Assembly (NCBI GenBank): GCA_964575095.1
Contig: CAZNPA010000004.1
Span: 62,001-126,000 of the forward strand
Origin: CAZNPA01 sp964575095
Lineage (GTDB): Bacteria; Pseudomonadota; Alphaproteobacteria; Rickettsiales; SXRF01
Direction: 5' to 3'
Length of the DNA stretch: 64,000 bases
A program made the position numbers and the translations under genes. Shown here one piece after another: positions 15,962 through 24,735 of the stretch. The number at the start of each line of letters is the position of its first letter. The stretch's first letter is position 1. The notes below the pieces were generated by a model. The model was not told where the DNA came from, did not search any database, and saw nothing but the letters and a program-made list of their open reading frames with translations.

Positions 15962-17458
15962 CTACTCGTAATAATCTTCCACCAGCTGATTGAGTAATCT
16001 GACGCCAAAGGCGGTGGCGCCTTTCACGGCGAGGTCGCTGCCTTTTTTGCTCCAGGCGGTGCCGGCGATATCGAGATGCGCCCACGGTACGTCGCCCACG
16101 AAGCGCTGCAAGAACTGCGCGGCGGTGATGCTGCCAGCCTCACGCTCGCGGCCGATATTCTGCATGTCGGCGATGTCGGAGTTGATCTGCTTGTCGTAAA
16201 CGTCGGCCAGCGGCAGGCGCCACACTTCCTCGCCGGTTTTCCTGCCGGTTTTAAACAGGCGCTCGGCGATCTGGTCGTTGTTGGAGAACAGCCCGGCGCG
16301 CGACGTGCCGAGCGCGACGATGATGGCGCCGGTCAGCGTGGCGAGGTCGATCATCAGTTTCGGCTTGAAATTTTTCTGCGTGTACCACAGCGCGTCGGCT
16401 AACACTAACCGGCCTTCGGCATCGGTATTCAACACTTCGATGGTTTGTCCCGACATCGAGGTCACGACGTCACCCGGGCGCTGCGCATTGCCGTCGGGCA
16501 TGTTTTCCACCAAGCCCGCGACGCCGACGACGTTGACCTTGGCCTTGCGTCCGGCCAGCGCTTTCATCAGGCCGATGACGACGCCGGCCCCGCCCATGTC
16601 CCACTTCATTTCTTCCATGCCGCCGGCCGGCTTGATGCTGATGCCGCCGGTATCGAAGGTGACGCCCTTGCCGACGAAGGCCAGCGGCGATTTACCGTCT
16701 TTGCTCGCGCCGTTCCACACCATCACCGCCAGTTTCGATTCCTTAGCGGAGCCCTGGCCGACGCCTAAGAGCGCGCCCATGCCCAGCTTTTCCATTTCGG
16801 CCACGCCTAATATCTTTACCTGCACGCCGAGTGATTTTAATTCGGTGCATTTGGCGGCGAGCGTTTCCGGGTTGATGATGTTGGCCGGCTCGTTGACGAG
16901 GTCGCGCGTGAAAAATACGCCGTCGGCGATTTTTTCCAGCGATTTATATTCGCCAGCGGCGGCTTTAGCGCCTGCCGCAGCAACGGTGAAGGATTGCAGT
17001 TTCGGTTTGTCGTCTTCCGGCGTTTTGGTGTGGTATTTATCGAAGCGGTAATTGCGCAGATTGGCGCCGTGCGCGATGCGCGCCGCCGCTTGGGCCCCGC
17101 GCACTTTCGCGCCCTTGATGGATTCCAATACGAACGTCGCCGATTTCGTCCCGGCCGCGTGCAGGTAAGGAATAACGCTTCCGCCCAGCGCTTCCATGCC
17201 GAATTCATCCGGCGACTTGCCGGTGCCGACCAGCACGATGCGGTCGGCCTTGATACCTTTTGGCGGCGTGATGCTCAAATGCTGGCCGCGCTTGCCGGAG
17301 AATTTGGAGGTGGCCAGCGCTTTGCCGATGGCGCCCTCGGCCTGTTTATCCAGCATGGCTGCCAGCGGTGAGAGTTTTTTGTCTTCGCCGACCGGGAAAA
17401 TAAGCACGTTGCTTTCCGGCACGGATTTGGCGGATAATTCACTAAAATTGATTTTCAT
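15962..17458 (-). CDS. pepA: Leucyl aminopeptidase (M17)
   Basis: A 498-aa cytosolic aminopeptidase with two metal ions, removing N-terminal residues from peptides. The N-terminal macro-like domain is followed by the catalytic domain with GKGVTFDTGGISIKPAGGM, KWDMGGAGVVIGLM and the family signature NTDAEGRLVLADAL, which supply metal ligands and the catalytic Lys/Arg. Start ATG 17458 (MKINFSEL) is chosen; an upstream frame would run into the divergent lptF gene. Length matches the family. The short intergenic space with lptF implies back-to-back promoters. Confidence 0.95.
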   Translation of the reverse strand: MKINFSELSAKSVPESNVLIFPVGEDKKLSPLAAMLDKQAEGAIGKALATSKFSGKRGQHLSITPPKGIKADRIVLVGTGKSPDEFGMEALGGSVIPYLHAAGTKSATFVLESIKGAKVRGAQAAARIAHGANLRNYRFDKYHTKTPEDDKPKLQSFTVAAAGAKAAAGEYKSLEKIADGVFFTRDLVNEPANIINPETLAAKCTELKSLGVQVKILGVAEMEKLGMGALLGVGQGSAKESKLAVMVWNGASKDGKSPLAFVGKGVTFDTGGISIKPAGGMEEMKWDMGGAGVVIGLMKALAGRKAKVNVVGVAGLVENMPDGNAQRPGDVVTSMSGQTIEVLNTDAEGRLVLADALWYTQKNFKPKLMIDLATLTGAIIVALGTSRAGLFSNNDQIAERLFKTGRKTGEEVWRLPLADVYDKQINSDIADMQNIGREREAGSITAAQFLQRFVGDVPWAHLDIAGTAWSKKGSDLAVKGATAFGVRLLNQLVEDYYE

Positions 17459-17483
17459 GATGGCTTCCCCTACAAAGAACGAC

Positions 17484-18578
17484 ATGTACCGTTACAATAA
17501 ATATATCACCCGGCACCTGATTCATTCAACGCTGCTGATCGCGTTTAGCCTTACCAGCATCGTCTGGCTGACGCAAGCGCTGCGCTTTATCGATTTTATC
17601 GTCAACCAGGGCGTGTCGATCACCATATTTTTGACGCTGACGACGCTCTTGATTCCCTCGCTGCTCCTGATGATATTGCCGCCGGCGTTTTTTTGCGCCG
17701 TGCTTTTCGTTTATAACCGGCTGATGCTCGACAGCGAGCTGGTGGTGATGCAGGCGGCAGGACTTTCGCGCTGGCGGCTGGCGCTGCCGGCGCTGCAGGT
17801 GGCGGCGCTGGTGGCGTTGGTGGGCTACGTTATCGCCTTTTACCTGCAGCCGGTCAGCTACGCCAAGTTCCGCGACATGCAGGTGTTCCTGCGCAACAAT
17901 TACGTGTCCATTTTATTGCAGGAAGGTGTCTTCAGCAGCCCGGTCGACGGCCTGACCGTGTTTATCCGCGAACGTGACAAAAATAACATCCTGCACGGCA
18001 TCCTTGTGCACGACAACCGCCAGACCGACCAGTCGGTGACGATGATGGCGGAAGAGGGCAGTCTGGTCGAAACGCCGCAAGGTCCGCGTTTCCTGCTCCA
18101 TCGCGGCAACCGGCAGGAAATCAACCGCAGCAAATTATCGTTTCTGAACTTCGACAGCTATACGCTGGATATCAGCCTCTACGACCAGTCGATGAAATCA
18201 CGCAATCCCGATCCGCAGGAATTATACATCACCCAGCTTTTCACCTATGACGAAGCGCTGTCGCCGGCGGATAATTTGAAGCGGCTGGCCGAAGGCCACC
18301 AGCGCCTGCTGTGGCCGGCCTATTCGATCAGCCTGGCGCTGGTGGCGCTGGCGGTGATGCTTTCCGGGCAGTTCAACCGCCGCGGTCAGTGGCAGCGCAT
18401 CGGTGTTGCCGTGGTCTGCGGCTCGATATTATTATTTTCCGCCGTCGGGCTGCGCGGCATGATGTCCGCCAACCCCAACCTGATCGCAGCGGCGTACCTT
18501 ACCTTGTTCCTGCCCATGATTTTTGCCGGCGGCGTGCTCGGCGACAGCAAATACATACCGGCAAGGATGCGCTCATGA
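17484..18578 (+). CDS. lptF: LPS export ABC transporter permease LptF
   Basis: A 364-aa inner-membrane permease of the YjgP/YjgQ family, which with LptG and LptB extracts lipopolysaccharide from the inner membrane and pushes it over the LptC-A-D bridge. The N-terminus MYRYNKYITRHLIHSTLLIAF is typical, with three membrane segments, a periplasmic beta-jellyroll domain (about residues 120-260) and three more segments. ATG 17484 gives the best family start; in-frame ATGs at 17457 and 17460 are alternatives. The stop overlaps the lptG start (ATGA). Confidence 0.92.
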   Translation: MYRYNKYITRHLIHSTLLIAFSLTSIVWLTQALRFIDFIVNQGVSITIFLTLTTLLIPSLLLMILPPAFFCAVLFVYNRLMLDSELVVMQAAGLSRWRLALPALQVAALVALVGYVIAFYLQPVSYAKFRDMQVFLRNNYVSILLQEGVFSSPVDGLTVFIRERDKNNILHGILVHDNRQTDQSVTMMAEEGSLVETPQGPRFLLHRGNRQEINRSKLSFLNFDSYTLDISLYDQSMKSRNPDPQELYITQLFTYDEALSPADNLKRLAEGHQRLLWPAYSISLALVALAVMLSGQFNRRGQWQRIGVAVVCGSILLFSAVGLRGMMSANPNLIAAAYLTLFLPMIFAGGVLGDSKYIPARMRS

Positions 18579-19669
18579 CCCTGCCGTGGACGCTTTCGCG
18601 CTACATCGCCCGCCATTTCTTCTTCAGCGTGCTGCTGGGGCTGGCCGGTCTTCTTCTGATTACCATGCTGGTCGACGTCGTCGAATTAATTCGACGCTCT
18701 TCGGGCAAGGAAGCGGCGACGTTTCCCGTCATTCTGCAGATGGTGCTGCTTAAAATCCCGAGCGTCGCCGAAAAAATGCTGCCGTACGCCGTGCTCATCG
18801 GCAGCATGATGGCGCTCAACAAGCTCACCCGTTCGCATGAGCTGGTGGTGGCGCGCGCCGCCGGCGTGTCGGCCTGGCAATTTCTGGCGCCGGCGTCGGC
18901 GGTGGTGATGGCGCTCGGCGTATGCGCCGTGACGGTTTTCAACCCGTTCGCCGCGGCGCTGCTCCTGCGCTACGAGCAGATGGACGGAAAATATTTCAGC
19001 GGCAAGCCCAGCCTGCTTGCCGTCTCCTCTTCCGGCCTCTGGCTCCGGCAGATCGAAGACGACGGCGAGCATATCATTTATGCCATGCGCATTTCGCAAA
19101 GCGACATGTCGTTTTCCAACCTGATCGTTTTCGCTTTCGACACCCGCAATAAATTCATCGAGCGCCTCGACGCCTCCAAGGCCGTGCTCGAGCCCGGCAA
19201 TCTGCACCTCTACGACGTCATCCGCTCGGTGCCCGGCGACCCGCCGCAGAATATCGTCGATTATACGCTGCCGACGACGTTGACGCTGGAGCACATTCAG
19301 GACAGTTTCGCCTCGCCGGAAACGATGTCGTTCTGGTACCTGCCGTCCTTCATCAAGACGCTCGAAGAGGCCGGGTTCTCGGCGCTGAAGCACCGGCTCT
19401 ACTGGCAGAGCCTGCTCGCCAGCCCGTTCCTGCTGGCGGGATCGGTGCTGGTGGCGGCGGTGTTTTCGCTGCGCCAGCCGCGGCGCGGCAAGGTCGGGCT
19501 CCTGATCGTCACCGGCGTCGTGGTCGGGTTTTTGCTGCATTTCTTCACCGACATCATTTTCGCGCTGGGTTCGGCCGGGACGCTGCCAATCTGGCTTGCC
19601 GCCTGGACGCCCGCTCTGGTGATGGCCATGATCGGCGCGGCGCTCCTCCTGCATTTAGAGGACGGTTAG
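18575..19669 (+). CDS. lptG: LPS export ABC transporter permease LptG
   Basis: A 364-aa partner of LptF with the same six-segment, central jellyroll design. The N-terminus MTLPWTLSRYIARHFFFSVL and the coupling-helix region ARAAGVSAWQFLAPA are characteristic. It is translationally coupled to lptF by a 4-base overlap. The last membrane segments (LLIVTGVVVGFLLHFFTDIIFALG) match LptG. lptB and lptC are not in the window. Confidence 0.92.
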   Translation: MTLPWTLSRYIARHFFFSVLLGLAGLLLITMLVDVVELIRRSSGKEAATFPVILQMVLLKIPSVAEKMLPYAVLIGSMMALNKLTRSHELVVARAAGVSAWQFLAPASAVVMALGVCAVTVFNPFAAALLLRYEQMDGKYFSGKPSLLAVSSSGLWLRQIEDDGEHIIYAMRISQSDMSFSNLIVFAFDTRNKFIERLDASKAVLEPGNLHLYDVIRSVPGDPPQNIVDYTLPTTLTLEHIQDSFASPETMSFWYLPSFIKTLEEAGFSALKHRLYWQSLLASPFLLAGSVLVAAVFSLRQPRRGKVGLLIVTGVVVGFLLHFFTDIIFALGSAGTLPIWLAAWTPALVMAMIGAALLLHLEDG

Positions 19670-19709
19670 CGCTTGTAAATGGCGGATTTTCTGGTATTTA
19701 TGGCGGTCT

Positions 19710-20312
19710 ATGCGCAAAGCTAAAATAGAACGCAAAACCAAGGAAACGCGGATCGTGGTCGAGGTCAATCTCGACGGCACGGGCAAATACGAGATCTCGA
19801 CCGGCATCGGGTTTTTGGACCACATGCTGGAGCAGCTGTCGCGCCACAGCCTGATCGACCTCAAGGTCGCAGCCTCGGGCGATTTACACATCGACTGCCA
19901 CCATACCACCGAGGACACCGGCATCGCCATCGGCGAGGCGATTTCCAAGGCGCTCGGCGAACGCAAAGGCATCACGCGCTACGCCCATGCGTATATTCCC
20001 ATGGACGAGACGCTGACCCGCGTCGCCATCGACATTTCCGGCCGGCCGTATTTCATCTGGAAGGTCGAATTCACCAAGCCCAAGCTGGGTGAGATGGATA
20101 CCGAGCTGTTCCGCGAGTGGTTTCAGGCCTTCGCCTTTGCCGCTGGCGCCACGCTGCACGTCGAGAATATTTACGGCGTCAACAACCACCACATCGTCGA
20201 GTCGTGCTATAAGGGGCTGGCGCGCAGCCTGCGCGTCGCGACCGCCATCGATCCCAGAAAAAGCAAGGACATCCCCTCGACCAAAGGCACGCTGGGAGGA
20301 AAAAAGAAATGA
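19710..20312 (+). CDS. hisB: Imidazoleglycerol-phosphate dehydratase
   Basis: A 200-aa monofunctional HisB, catalysing step six of histidine synthesis with two manganese ions. The metal-binding repeats are GIGFLDHMLEQLSRHS, DCHHTTEDTGIAIGEA and NNHHIVESCYKGLARSLR. Length agrees with the monofunctional bacterial form lacking the phosphatase domain. It heads a compact operon through position 24735 in which most genes overlap or are a few bases apart. The GGGAGGAAAAAAGAA at its 3' end is the ribosome site of the next gene. Confidence 0.96.
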   Translation: MRKAKIERKTKETRIVVEVNLDGTGKYEISTGIGFLDHMLEQLSRHSLIDLKVAASGDLHIDCHHTTEDTGIAIGEAISKALGERKGITRYAHAYIPMDETLTRVAIDISGRPYFIWKVEFTKPKLGEMDTELFREWFQAFAFAAGATLHVENIYGVNNHHIVESCYKGLARSLRVATAIDPRKSKDIPSTKGTLGGKKK

Positions 20313-20710
20313 GCTTCTTTCCCGCCGGCATGAAAATTTATACCGTGCACGTCAAACCCGGCGTCGCCCATGCTCAGGACAAGCCGATATTCCTGCGCGA
20401 AGGGTTCAACTGGATGGCGTTTGTGTTCATCGGTTTCTGGGCGCTCTACCACCGCCTGTGGTGGCAGGCGCTGGCCATCGTTGCCTTCAATATCTTTATC
20501 ATTTCGCTGGGCGAGCAACACGCGCTTTCGATCGAAAGCGTCAACGCCATACAGCTCGGGCTGCATGTGCTGGTGGGCTATCTCGCCAACGACTGGCTGA
20601 GGGCAAAGCTGCAACGGCGCGGCTACGCCATGTCCGACATCACCGCCGCCGATAGCCTGCTGCGCGCCGAACAACGCTATTTCGAGCGGTATCTCGCCGC
20701 GTCGCATTAA
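20309..20710 (+). CDS. DUF2628 family membrane protein
   Basis: A 133-aa protein with an N-terminal polar segment (MKIYTVHVKP) and two to three hydrophobic stretches (FNWMAFVFIGFWALY, WWQALAIVAFNIFII, IQLGLHVLVGYLANDWLR). DUF2628 proteins of this kind sit between hisB and hisH in many alphaproteobacteria, but no function is known. The start at 20309 overlaps the hisB stop and has a strong ribosome site; ATG 20330 is an alternative. Being inside the histidine operon may reflect co-expression only. Confidence 0.8.
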   Translation: MSFFPAGMKIYTVHVKPGVAHAQDKPIFLREGFNWMAFVFIGFWALYHRLWWQALAIVAFNIFIISLGEQHALSIESVNAIQLGLHVLVGYLANDWLRAKLQRRGYAMSDITAADSLLRAEQRYFERYLAASH

Positions 20711-20712
20711 TC

Positions 20713-21369
20713 ATGATTGTCATCATCGACTACGGATCGGGAAATTTACGCTCGGTCGCTAAAGCCGTCGAACGTATCGCCGGCGAGCGCACGGTTGAGA
20801 TTGTCCGCTCGCCGCAGGCGCTGGAAGGCGCCGGCCATATCATCCTGCCGGGCGTGGGTGCCTTTGCCGATTGCATGCGCGGCCTGCGCTCTCTGTCCGG
20901 CATGATTACCGCGCTGGAGCAGGAGGTATTACAGCGCAAGAAGCCGATGTTGGGTATTTGCGTCGGCATGCAGCTGCTGTTTGAGAAAGGCCACGAGCAT
21001 GGCACGCATGACGGGCTGGGCTGGTTGAAGGGTGAGGTGGTGTCTTTAGTGACGAGTGAAAAAGAAGAAAATAACCCGCTGTTAACCACTAACCACTCGC
21101 CACTCAAAGTGCCCCACATGGGATGGAACGAACTTTCTATCAACCAAAAGCATCCGCTGATGAAAGATATCGAGAACGGCGCGCACGCCTATTTCGTGCA
21201 TAGCTACCACGCCGAATGCAAAAGCCCGCAGGATGTCATCGCCACGACGCAATATGGACAAACGATCAATGCGGTGGTAGGGCAGGGGAACGTGATGGGC
21301 ACGCAGTTCCACCCGGAGAAGAGTCAGGAGACGGGACTTCGTTTGCTTAAGAATTTTATCAGTATGTAA
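20713..21369 (+). CDS. hisH: Imidazole glycerol phosphate synthase, glutaminase subunit
   Basis: A 218-aa class I glutamine amidotransferase that feeds ammonia to HisF. Motifs are IDYGSGNLRSV, the nucleophile Cys in GICVGMQLLFE, and the His/Glu pair in TQFHPEKSQETGL. An in-frame insertion of about 19 residues (SLVTSEKEENNPLL and following) interrupts the usual path between GEVV and the conserved KVPHMGWNEL. At DNA level the insert is bounded by an 11-bp inverted repeat, so it looks like a palindromic element captured in the coding frame. The catalytic residues are intact, so the enzyme is probably active. Confidence 0.95.
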   Translation: MIVIIDYGSGNLRSVAKAVERIAGERTVEIVRSPQALEGAGHIILPGVGAFADCMRGLRSLSGMITALEQEVLQRKKPMLGICVGMQLLFEKGHEHGTHDGLGWLKGEVVSLVTSEKEENNPLLTTNHSPLKVPHMGWNELSINQKHPLMKDIENGAHAYFVHSYHAECKSPQDVIATTQYGQTINAVVGQGNVMGTQFHPEKSQETGLRLLKNFISM

Positions 21370-21371
21370 TC

Positions 21372-21905
21372 ATGACCATTCGCATCGAGCGCCTGACGGA
21401 ATTTAAGCACGCCGACCTGACCGAACTGGTGCAGGCGACGGAAGACGCCGTGCGCGACGGCATCGGCTTCAACTGGCTGCTGCCACCGGGAAAAGACATT
21501 CTGGAAACCTACTGGCGCGGCGTGCTGGTGGTGCCGGAGCGCGTGTTGTTTACCGGCCGTCTGGACGGCACGCTGGCAGGCAGCGCGCAGCTGGTAAAGC
21601 CGGGGTTAAGCAAGGAAACCTCGTCGTTCTGCGCGTCGCTCGAAGCGCATTTTGTTGCGCCCTGGGCGCGCGGGCACGGGCTGGCGCGGTCGCTTCTGGA
21701 GGCGGTCGAGCGTGAAGCGCGCACGCAGGGATTTTCGGTGCTGCGCCTTTCCGTGCGCCAGACGCAGGAAGCCGCCATCCGCCTTTATGAAGAATGCGGC
21801 TATGTCTGCTGGGGCGTGCTGCCCTATTATGAATATGTCAACGCGCAGATGATCCCGGGTCGGTTCTATTACAAGAACCTTGAACCGATTTCGATGATTG
21901 CATGA
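21372..21905 (+). CDS. GNAT family N-acetyltransferase
   Basis: A 177-aa acetyltransferase. The acetyl-CoA pyrophosphate-binding motif A is seen as VAPWARGHGLARSLLEAVEREA (Arg/Gly-x-Gly/Ala form), followed by motif B RLYEECGYVCWG. The substrate is unknown. A GNAT gene between hisH and hisA occurs in several alphaproteobacteria. It starts two bases after hisH and overlaps hisA by 4 bases, so it is expressed with the histidine genes without an evident role in the pathway. Confidence 0.85.
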   Translation: MTIRIERLTEFKHADLTELVQATEDAVRDGIGFNWLLPPGKDILETYWRGVLVVPERVLFTGRLDGTLAGSAQLVKPGLSKETSSFCASLEAHFVAPWARGHGLARSLLEAVEREARTQGFSVLRLSVRQTQEAAIRLYEECGYVCWGVLPYYEYVNAQMIPGRFYYKNLEPISMIA

Positions 21906-22621
21906 TCCTCTACCCTGCCATCGATTTGAAAGACGGCGATTGTGTGCGCCTTTATCAGGGCGACATGGAAAAAGCGACGGTGTTTTCACGCGCGCCGGAT
22001 GAACAGGCAGCGGCATTCGAGCAGGCCGGGTTCCAGTGGCTGCATGTCGTCGATCTAAACGGCGCGTTTGAAGGAAAGCCGGTCAATGCAGCGGCGGTGA
22101 AATCCATTCTGGCGCGGGTCGATCTGTCGGTACAGTTGGGCGGCGGCATCCGCGATATGAAGACCATAAGCGCGTGGCTCGAGGCCGGTGTCACGCGCGT
22201 GATTTTAGGCACGGTGGCGCTGCGCGATCCGCGATTGGTGAAAGATGCCTGCCGCCAGTTCCCGGGGCAGATCGTCATCGGCATTGATGCCAAGGAGGGC
22301 AGGGTAGCGGTCGAGGGCTGGGCGGAAGTTTCCGACCAGCGCGCCACCGACGTCGCGCGTTGGTTCGAGGATGCGGGTGCCGCCGCTATCATCTATACCG
22401 ACATCGCGCGCGACGGCACGCTGGAGGGTCCCAACGTTGAGGAGACGGTCGCGTTCGCCGAAGCAATCTCGACGCCGGTCATCGCTTCGGGCGGCATCGG
22501 TTCGGTGTTCGACATCAAGCGCTACAAAGACCGCGAGAAGGCGGGTATCGAAGGCGTGGTCATCGGCCGCGCGCTGTATGACGGTGCGATTAAGGCCAAA
22601 GAAGCGCTGGCGGCATGCTGA
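21902..22621 (+). CDS. hisA: Phosphoribosylformimino-AICAR-phosphate isomerase
   Basis: A 239-aa beta/alpha barrel isomerase for step four of histidine synthesis. Catalytic Asp in LYPAIDLKDGDCVRL and the second Asp in IIYTDIARDGTLEGPN are visible, as are phosphate-binding loops GGGIRD and ASGGIGS. It overlaps the GNAT gene by 4 bases and hisF by 7, showing tight translational coupling. Confidence 0.96.
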   Translation: MILYPAIDLKDGDCVRLYQGDMEKATVFSRAPDEQAAAFEQAGFQWLHVVDLNGAFEGKPVNAAAVKSILARVDLSVQLGGGIRDMKTISAWLEAGVTRVILGTVALRDPRLVKDACRQFPGQIVIGIDAKEGRVAVEGWAEVSDQRATDVARWFEDAGAAAIIYTDIARDGTLEGPNVEETVAFAEAISTPVIASGGIGSVFDIKRYKDREKAGIEGVVIGRALYDGAIKAKEALAAC

Positions 22622-23445
22622 AAACCCGCATCATACCCTGCCTCGACGTTAAAGACGGCCGCGTCGTCAAGGGCATCAATTTTTTGGAATTGCGCGACGC
22701 CGGCGATCCAGTCGAGCAGGCGAAAGTCTATGACGCGCAGGGCGCGGACGAATTGTGTTTTCTTGATATCACCGCGTCGAGCGACAACCGCTCGATCTTA
22801 TACGATGTCATCTCGCAAGTGGCCGAGCAATGCTTCATGCCGCTCACCGTCGGCGGCGGCGTGCGCACCTTGGACGACATACGCAATCTTTTATTGGCTG
22901 GCGCCGACAAAGTATCCATCAACACCGAGGCCGTGCGGCGGCCGGAGTTCGTGCGGGAGGCGGCGGAGAAATTCGGGAGCCAGTGTATTGTGGTTGCCAT
23001 CGATGCCAAATTTGTTCCCGATGGAAGCCAGCAGGCCGACGAGCCTTCAGCCCACGAAGCGGCGTCCCATGCGAGCGCCAGTAGGCGCGCAGCGGGGACA
23101 TTCAAGATTTTCACTCACGGCGGCAGAAACGCCACCGGCATCGATGCTGTGGAGTGGGCAAAGAAAATGGTGGCGCTCGGCGCCGGAGAAATTCTTCTTA
23201 CCTCGATGGATCGCGATGGTACCAAACAGGGCACGAACATTGAGCTTACGCGCGCGGTGTCGGAAGCGGTGCCGGTGCCGGTCATCGCCTCCGGCGGCAT
23301 CGGGACCCTGCAGCATGCGGTCGATGCGGTGACGCTGGGTAAGGCCGACGCGGTGCTGGCGGCCTCCATATTCCATTTCGGCACGTTTACCATCGCCGAG
23401 GTAAAAGGGGCTTTGAAAGAGGCCGGTATTCCGGTAAGGATGTAA
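22615..23445 (+). CDS. hisF: Imidazole glycerol phosphate synthase, cyclase subunit
   Basis: A 276-aa beta/alpha barrel that closes the imidazole ring using ammonia from HisH. Catalytic aspartates are in IIPCLDVKDGRVVKG and LLTSMDRDGTKQG; phosphate loops are GGGVRT and ASGGIGT. The protein is about 20 residues longer than usual. The extra segment (around residues 130-156, Ser/Ala/His-rich) lies between VVAIDAK and FKIFTHGGR and is GC-rich and repeat-like at DNA level. The loop is on the barrel surface in known structures, so activity may be kept. Confidence 0.95.
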   Translation: MLKTRIIPCLDVKDGRVVKGINFLELRDAGDPVEQAKVYDAQGADELCFLDITASSDNRSILYDVISQVAEQCFMPLTVGGGVRTLDDIRNLLLAGADKVSINTEAVRRPEFVREAAEKFGSQCIVVAIDAKFVPDGSQQADEPSAHEAASHASASRRAAGTFKIFTHGGRNATGIDAVEWAKKMVALGAGEILLTSMDRDGTKQGTNIELTRAVSEAVPVPVIASGGIGTLQHAVDAVTLGKADAVLAASIFHFGTFTIAEVKGALKEAGIPVRM

Positions 23446-23447
23446 GC

Positions 23448-23792
23448 ATGGCAGCAAACCCCATGGACACTTTACAACGTCTCTATGATGTCGTGCTGGA
23501 TCGGCGCAAGGCCGATCCCGAAGAATCCTACGTCGCCAAGCGCTTTAAGCAGGGCACGGCGAAGATCGCGCAGAAATTCGGTGAAGAATCGGTGGAAACC
23601 GTGATTGCTGCCATGCGTGAAGATAAGGAAGAGATCATCAGTGAAAGCGCCGACATGATTTTCCATTGGCTGCTGCTTCTGGCCGACGCCGGAGTTAAAC
23701 CGGAAGAGGTGATGAAAGAGCTCGACCGCCGCACCGGCCTTTCCGGCCTTGATGAAAAAGCGCTGCGGCAAATGAAGGAAAAATCAAAATGA
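23448..23792 (+). CDS. hisE: Phosphoribosyl-ATP pyrophosphatase
   Basis: A 114-aa all-alpha MazG-fold hydrolase for step two of histidine synthesis. Key segments are SYVAKRFKQGTAKIAQKFGEESVETVIAA and SESADMIFHWLLLLADAG, holding the Glu/Asp residues that bind magnesium. It follows hisF by two bases and overlaps the nitroreductase gene by 4. Confidence 0.95.
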   Translation: MAANPMDTLQRLYDVVLDRRKADPEESYVAKRFKQGTAKIAQKFGEESVETVIAAMREDKEEIISESADMIFHWLLLLADAGVKPEEVMKELDRRTGLSGLDEKALRQMKEKSK

Positions 23793-24379
23793 CCGCTCTT
23801 GACGATAAGAGTCTCGACCTGTTGTTCCGGAATGCGCGTTCGCACAGCGTCTGGCAGGACAAGCCGGTAAGCGACGAGTTGCTGCAGCAGGTGTATGATC
23901 TTGCCAAATGGGGGCCGACGGCGGCCAATAGCTGCCCGATGCGCGTCGTGTTCGTAAAATCGCCGGCTGCCAAAGAAAAATTCAAACCCTGTCTCGATGC
24001 CGGTAACGTCAATAAAGTCATGACCGCGCCGGTGACTGCCATCCTGGGCATGGACATGGAATTTTACGAGCATATGGGGAAATTGTTCCCGCATAACCCC
24101 GGCGCGCGCGGCTGGTATGCCGGCAAGCCGGAAGCGATTCAGAACACCGCCTTCCGCAATTCCTCGCTGCAGGGTGCCTATTTTATGCTGGCGGCGCGGG
24201 CCCTGGGGCTGGATTGCGGGCCGATGTCGGGCTTCAACAACGCCAAGGTGGATGAGGCGTTTTTCGCCGGCACGGCGGTCAAATCCAATTTCATCTGCGC
24301 GCTGGGCTACGGCGAGGCGTCCAAACTGTTCCCGCGCGCTCCGCGGTTTGATTTCAGCGAAGTATGCAGGATTGATTAG
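23789..24379 (+). CDS. Nitroreductase, malonic semialdehyde reductase (RutE) type
   Basis: A 196-aa FMN-dependent reductase. The wording RNARSHSVWQDKPVSDELLQQVYDLAKWGPTAANS, with CPMRVVFVKS, and later GLDCGPMSGFNNAKVDEAFF is that of the RutE/HadB subfamily, which reduces malonic semialdehyde in pyrimidine breakdown. No other rut gene is nearby, so the physiological substrate remains open. It overlaps hisE by 4 bases and touches the GTG start of the HIT gene. Confidence 0.88.
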   Translation: MTALDDKSLDLLFRNARSHSVWQDKPVSDELLQQVYDLAKWGPTAANSCPMRVVFVKSPAAKEKFKPCLDAGNVNKVMTAPVTAILGMDMEFYEHMGKLFPHNPGARGWYAGKPEAIQNTAFRNSSLQGAYFMLAARALGLDCGPMSGFNNAKVDEAFFAGTAVKSNFICALGYGEASKLFPRAPRFDFSEVCRID

Positions 24380-24735
24380 TGGCCTACGATAAGAACAACA
24401 TCTTCGCCAAAGTCCTGCGCGGCGAGATTCCGTGCAGAAAAATCTACGAGGATAGTTTCGCGCTGGCGTTCGAGGATATCGCGCCGGCAGCTCCTGTGCA
24501 TGTACTGGTCGTTCCCAAGGGCGAATATATTTCATTCGATGATTTTTCCGTCAAGGCGCCCGCGGCGCAGGTGGCGGGGTTCTTCGCCACCGTGCGGAAC
24601 GTGGCCGAGCAGCTGGGTTTGCACGAAAAAGGCTATCGCATCATCAGCAACCACGGCAAGGACGCCGGCCAGCTGGTGCCGCATTTCCATGTGCATATCC
24701 TTGGCGGAAAGCCGCTGGGGAAATTATTGGCCTAA
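24379..24735 (+). CDS. HIT family protein (HinT-like)
   Basis: A 118-aa histidine-triad hydrolase. The triad HFHVHIL is near the C-terminus, preceded by NIFAKVLRGEIPCRKIYEDSFALAFEDIAPAAPVHVLV, a standard HINT opening. Members cleave nucleoside phosphoramidates such as AMP-lysine. It starts with GTG overlapping the last base of the previous stop codon. Its 3' end overlaps the convergent efflux gene by 12 bases. Confidence 0.92.
   Translation: MAYDKNNIFAKVLRGEIPCRKIYEDSFALAFEDIAPAAPVHVLVVPKGEYISFDDFSVKAPAAQVAGFFATVRNVAEQLGLHEKGYRIISNHGKDAGQLVPHFHVHILGGKPLGKLLA

Noticed and set aside
18686..19654. Long open frame on the minus strand opposite lptG
   Set aside because: Shadow of a GC-rich gene: Arg/His/Gln-rich composition, no ribosome site, fully inside lptG. 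The same holds for frames opposite dapB (53656-54375) and across the hisE/nitroreductase genes (23528-24535).
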